Shown here in pieces: positions 5,492-7,191 of a DNA stretch of 7,191 nucleotides (the stretch's first letter is position 1; each line of letters opens with the position of its first letter). Origin of the DNA: an uncultured Dialister sp. (GTDB lineage: Bacteria; Bacillota; Negativicutes; Veillonellales; Dialisteraceae); NCBI RefSeq assembly GCF_900541605.1, contig NZ_UQKJ01000101.1, forward strand, positions 1 to 7,191, written 5' to 3'. The position numbers were made by a program, and so were the translations under genes. The notes below the pieces were generated by a model that saw nothing but the letters and a program-made list of their open reading frames with translations, had not been told where the DNA came from and made no database searches.

Positions 5492-6212
5492 AAGCTTTCT
5501 CCTTTCTGCGGATACCATTATTTTTGACCTGGATGGCACTCTTCTGGAATCCATGGGGGTGTGGAATGAAATCGACCGTATTCTTATCCATAAGCTGGGC
5601 GGTCCCTGGGAAGAGGAAATGATGGTGGGAAAGCGGAGAGATGCCCTGCTGGCCGAATACAGCGGGAAGGATAATCCCTACGGTGAATACTGCGGTGCCC
5701 TGGGCCGGAGGTATGGCTCTTCCCTGACGAAAGAAGAAATCCTGGATCTCCGCCATACCATTGACAAAGATTTCCTGAGAAACCAGGTGGATTACAAACC
5801 GGGAGCGCCGGAGCTCATCAAAAAGCTCCATAGCCTGGGGAAGACCCTGGTCATAGCGACTACCACCAAAAGACCGAATATCCTCATTTACCGGACAGAG
5901 AACCGGAATATCATGGACAAGGCTGCTTTTGATGATTATTTTACCGCCATCTATACCCGGGAAGACGTGAAGGCCATCAAGCCGTCACCGGAGGTCCATG
6001 AGCGGATCCTCCATGACCTTCATAAGAGACGGGAGGACTGTTTCATCCTGGAGGATTCCCTGTCCGGCATCCGGGCAGCCCGGGCTGCAGGTATACCGGT
6101 GGGAGTGGTGTATGACCGATATTCCGAAGAGGATGGAGAGACTATCAGGAAGCTTTCGGACTGCTGGTATGATTCCCTCGCCGATGCCTGCAGGGAATTG
6201 GAGAAATGCTAA
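5478..6212 (+). CDS. HAD superfamily phosphatase, beta-phosphoglucomutase-like, 244 aa
   Basis: This is a cytoplasmic haloacid-dehalogenase-type hydrolase, expected to cleave or transfer phosphate on a small metabolite through an aspartyl-phosphate. All four motifs are visible: FDLDGTL (16-22) with nucleophile Asp17 and acid/base Asp19; VIATTTKR (125-132) for motif II; Lys168 in AIKPSPE for motif III; and LEDSLSGI (191-198) with Glu192-Asp193 for motif IV. An alpha-helical C1 cap between motifs I and II (about 27-105) places it with beta-phosphoglucomutase and phosphoglycolate phosphatase relatives. The start is TTG 5478, overlapping the DUF362 stop by 14 bases; the first in-frame ATG comes after Asp17 and Asp19 and would remove them. 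The overlap suggests coupled translation with DUF362. The substrate cannot be assigned from sequence alone. No ordinary T-tract terminator follows the stop. Confidence 0.9.
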   Translation: MSGNKSFLLSADTIIFDLDGTLLESMGVWNEIDRILIHKLGGPWEEEMMVGKRRDALLAEYSGKDNPYGEYCGALGRRYGSSLTKEEILDLRHTIDKDFLRNQVDYKPGAPELIKKLHSLGKTLVIATTTKRPNILIYRTENRNIMDKAAFDDYFTAIYTREDVKAIKPSPEVHERILHDLHKRREDCFILEDSLSGIRAARAAGIPVGVVYDRYSEEDGETIRKLSDCWYDSLADACRELEKC

Positions 6213-6298
6213 TTGAGAATATATATCATCCGTAAAGACCGGTGATTCCTTCGATTTTCTCTTTGACAACAGGAATGGAACGTGATATGATTCTCAAT
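6212..6298 (+). repeat. Imperfect dyad spanning the mntP promoter
   Basis: ATTGAGAAT (6212-6220) is repeated inverted and perfectly as ATTCTCAAT (6290-6298). Further matches inside are ATATC (6223-6227) with GATAT (6284-6288), and ATTCCT (6245-6250) with AGGAAT (6271-6276). The right arm covers the -10 box and the transcription start of the mntP leader, while the -35 box lies in the central loop. It may fold at the 3' end of the HAD transcript or mark a regulator site. It lacks a T-tract. Confidence 0.45.
6263..6291 (+). promoter_or_regulatory. mntP: Promoter for the mntP riboswitch leader
   Basis: A perfect TTGACA (6263-6268) and TATGAT (6286-6291) are 17 bases apart, with an extended TG at 6283-6284. 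Transcription should start near 6298, exactly where the closing helix of the riboswitch begins. This is the strongest promoter in the window. Confidence 0.85.
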
Positions 6299-6382
6299 AT
6301 GTGAGGGAGTAGCAGCCACCCTGTGGAGCAAGTCAACATACTGGTTCTTACCTGGCTTTCCTTGAAATTGCGAGACTCACGT
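6299..6382 (+). promoter_or_regulatory. yybP-ykoY manganese riboswitch aptamer
   Basis: This leader senses Mn2+ and controls the efflux gene mntP. It shows the family's conserved elements: GGGAGTAG (6305-6312), a short CCAC/GTGG hairpin (6316-6326), and GTCAACATACTGG (6332-6344), close to the GUCAACAUACUC loop of the E. coli alx leader. The arm CAAG (6329-6332) can pair with CTTG (6361-6364). The closing helix pairs ATGTGAG (6299-6305) with CTCACGT (6376-6382), using one G-U. These last bases are also the 5' arm of the terminator at 6372-6415, so aptamer and terminator are mutually exclusive. Manganese binding should therefore stabilise the aptamer, prevent termination and switch mntP on, as known for other Gram-positive members of this class. 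A match to the family and the gene immediately downstream agree. Confidence 0.92.
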
Positions 6383-6415
6383 GCATGCTTTTTTCGTGCA
6401 CGGAGTCTCTTTTTT
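6372..6415 (+). terminator. Riboswitch-controlled terminator before mntP
   Basis: GAGACTC (6372-6378) pairs with GAGTCTC (6403-6409), and after a bulged A the helix continues as CGTGCATG (6380-6387) with CGTGCACG (6395-6402), using one G-U. The loop is T-rich and six T (6410-6415) follow. The left arm overlaps the aptamer's closing helix, which makes it a conditional terminator. Confidence 0.92.
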
Positions 6416-6448
6416 GATGGCTTCCGGGCATGGAGACAGGAGGTTGTC

Positions 6449-7015
6449 ATGGGCTTTTTATTTCTTGTAAACAGTATTCTTCTGGGCGTGGGCCTTGCCA
6501 TGGATGCTTTTTCCGTTTCCCTGGCCAATGGTATCCATGAGCCGTCCATGCAATGGAAAAAAATGGGCATCATTGCGGGGACCTTTGGCTTTTTCCAGTT
6601 CATCATGCCCCTTGCCGGCTGGGCCTGCGTAAACTGGATCATCGATATTTTCCAAAGCGTTCTTCCCTATATTCCCTGGATTTCCCTGATCCTTCTCCTG
6701 ACCCTGGGAATTCTCATGGTGAAAGACGGCCTGTCGGGGCAGGAAGAGGAGGTATGCCCGGAGACGGACTTCAAGTGCCTTCTCATCCAGGGCCTGGCTA
6801 CCTCCATGGACGCCCTGTCCGTAGGCTTTACCATCGCTTCCTACGATGGGGCAAAGGCGGTGGCAGCGTCTCTTATCATCGGCATTGTTACATTCTTTAT
6901 CTGCCTCCTGGGCATCGTGCTGGGACGGCGCTTCGGTATGTGGCTGGCGGATAAAGCCACCATTGTGGGCGGCATCATCCTGATGGGTATCGGTGTGGAA
7001 ATTTTCCTGTCATAA
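6449..7015 (+). CDS. mntP: Manganese efflux pump MntP, 188 aa
   Basis: MntP exports Mn2+ across the cytoplasmic membrane to prevent manganese toxicity. The protein is 188 aa, the usual family length, with six hydrophobic segments arranged as two related halves of three. Each half carries the signature with an acidic residue: AMDAFSVSL (17-25, Asp19) in the first and SMDALSVGF (119-127, Asp121) in the second. The halves are joined by an acidic hydrophilic loop (about residues 93-108). I chose ATG 6449 because AGGAGG (6438-6443) lies five bases upstream; a longer frame from 6323 would run through the riboswitch and terminator. Expression is controlled by the upstream Mn2+ riboswitch and a strong promoter, and a terminator follows the stop, so the gene is a self-contained unit. 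Confidence 0.96.
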   Translation: MGFLFLVNSILLGVGLAMDAFSVSLANGIHEPSMQWKKMGIIAGTFGFFQFIMPLAGWACVNWIIDIFQSVLPYIPWISLILLLTLGILMVKDGLSGQEEEVCPETDFKCLLIQGLATSMDALSVGFTIASYDGAKAVAASLIIGIVTFFICLLGIVLGRRFGMWLADKATIVGGIILMGIGVEIFLS

Positions 7016-7027
7016 AGTGAAAAAGAG

Positions 7028-7056
7028 GCCTGCAGCGTAACCGGCTGCAGGCTTTT
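7028..7056 (+). terminator. Terminator after mntP
   Basis: GCCTGCAGC (7028-7036) pairs with GCTGCAGGC (7044-7052) around a seven-base loop, followed by TTTTA. An A-rich stretch precedes it. It ends the mntP transcript 12 bases after the stop codon. Confidence 0.9.
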
Positions 7057-7090
7057 ATAGTGGGAAACAGGGAGGAAGGAAACCGTTCAA

Positions 7091-7191
7091 ACTGCGGTTT
7101 GTCGAGCTGCTGTGTTCGGCGCTGGCGAATAGAGTCACTCGCACGAGGCAGCTAGCTTCTAGCGGCTAGCTGCTAGGAAAGCTGACCCGCC
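7091..7191 (-). repeat. Intergenic palindromic repeat, copy D (left part)
   Basis: This copy runs off the window end. Its terminal motif GTTTGTCGAGCTG (7097-7109) is identical to that of copy C. The next stretch, TGTGTTCGGCGCTG followed by ATAGAGTCA, matches the right arm of copy C in reverse complement. The core beyond 7152 (TAGCTTCTAGCGGCTAGCTG then CTAGGAAAGCTGACCCGCC) instead matches the left core of copy C in direct orientation. The copy is therefore a mosaic; the strand given reflects its outer arm. No gene is seen in it. Confidence 0.78.

Noticed and set aside
4475..5554. Long open frame of 359 codons on the minus strand
   Set aside because: It is opposite the DUF362 gene and the start of the HAD gene, and its product is His/Phe-rich without motifs.
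6323..6448. Longer N-terminus for MntP, from ATG-like frame start at 6323
   Set aside because: It overlaps the riboswitch and terminator. ATG 6449 has AGGAGG at the right distance and gives the normal family length.

Overview
The window is about 7.2 kb of a bacterial chromosome, with every supportable gene on the + strand. Base composition is near 50% GC with strong AGGAGG-type ribosome binding sites. The gene set (a sodium-pump decarboxylase beta subunit with a mini gamma-like subunit, an M18 aminopeptidase, a DUF362 protein and a riboswitch-controlled MntP) suggests an anaerobic amino-acid or dicarboxylate-fermenting Firmicute. The class Negativicutes (Acidaminococcus, Megasphaera, Dialister and relatives) is my best guess. 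That placement is inference from gene content, not a database match.

Layout. 1-52: right end of an intergenic repeat (copy A). 90-483: a good sigma-A-type promoter and an unrecognised 106-aa two-helix membrane protein. 449-631: a promoter inside the end of that gene, a terminator, and a second promoter-like pair overlapping the terminator. 632-1918: the sodium-pump decarboxylase beta subunit followed by a 40-aa gamma-like membrane peptide. 1929-3409: promoter with a Fur-like box, M18 aminopeptidase and terminator. 3416-3600: repeat copy B. 3617-4126: promoter and small cupin protein. 4129-4159: promoter-like pair. 4186-4446: repeat copy C, a complete-looking 261-bp element with inverted termini. 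4493-6212: DUF362 protein overlapping a HAD phosphatase that starts at TTG. 6263-7056: promoter, manganese-sensing yybP-ykoY riboswitch with terminator, mntP and its terminator. 7091-7191: left part of repeat copy D, cut by the window end.

The genes form short, separately controlled units. The best understood is mntP: its leader carries an aptamer whose closing helix and the terminator hairpin share the same bases, so manganese binding should let transcription continue into the efflux pump. The sodium-pump genes encode only membrane parts of a biotin-dependent decarboxylase; the carboxyltransferase alpha subunit and the biotin carrier must be encoded elsewhere. The aminopeptidase may be under a Fur-family metal regulator.

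The least explained content is the repeat family. Four intergenic copies share a 13-base terminal motif and a 12-base inner motif in inverted orientation, with palindromic cores and mosaic arms. I do not recognise it as a named family. It is the best candidate here for something undescribed.
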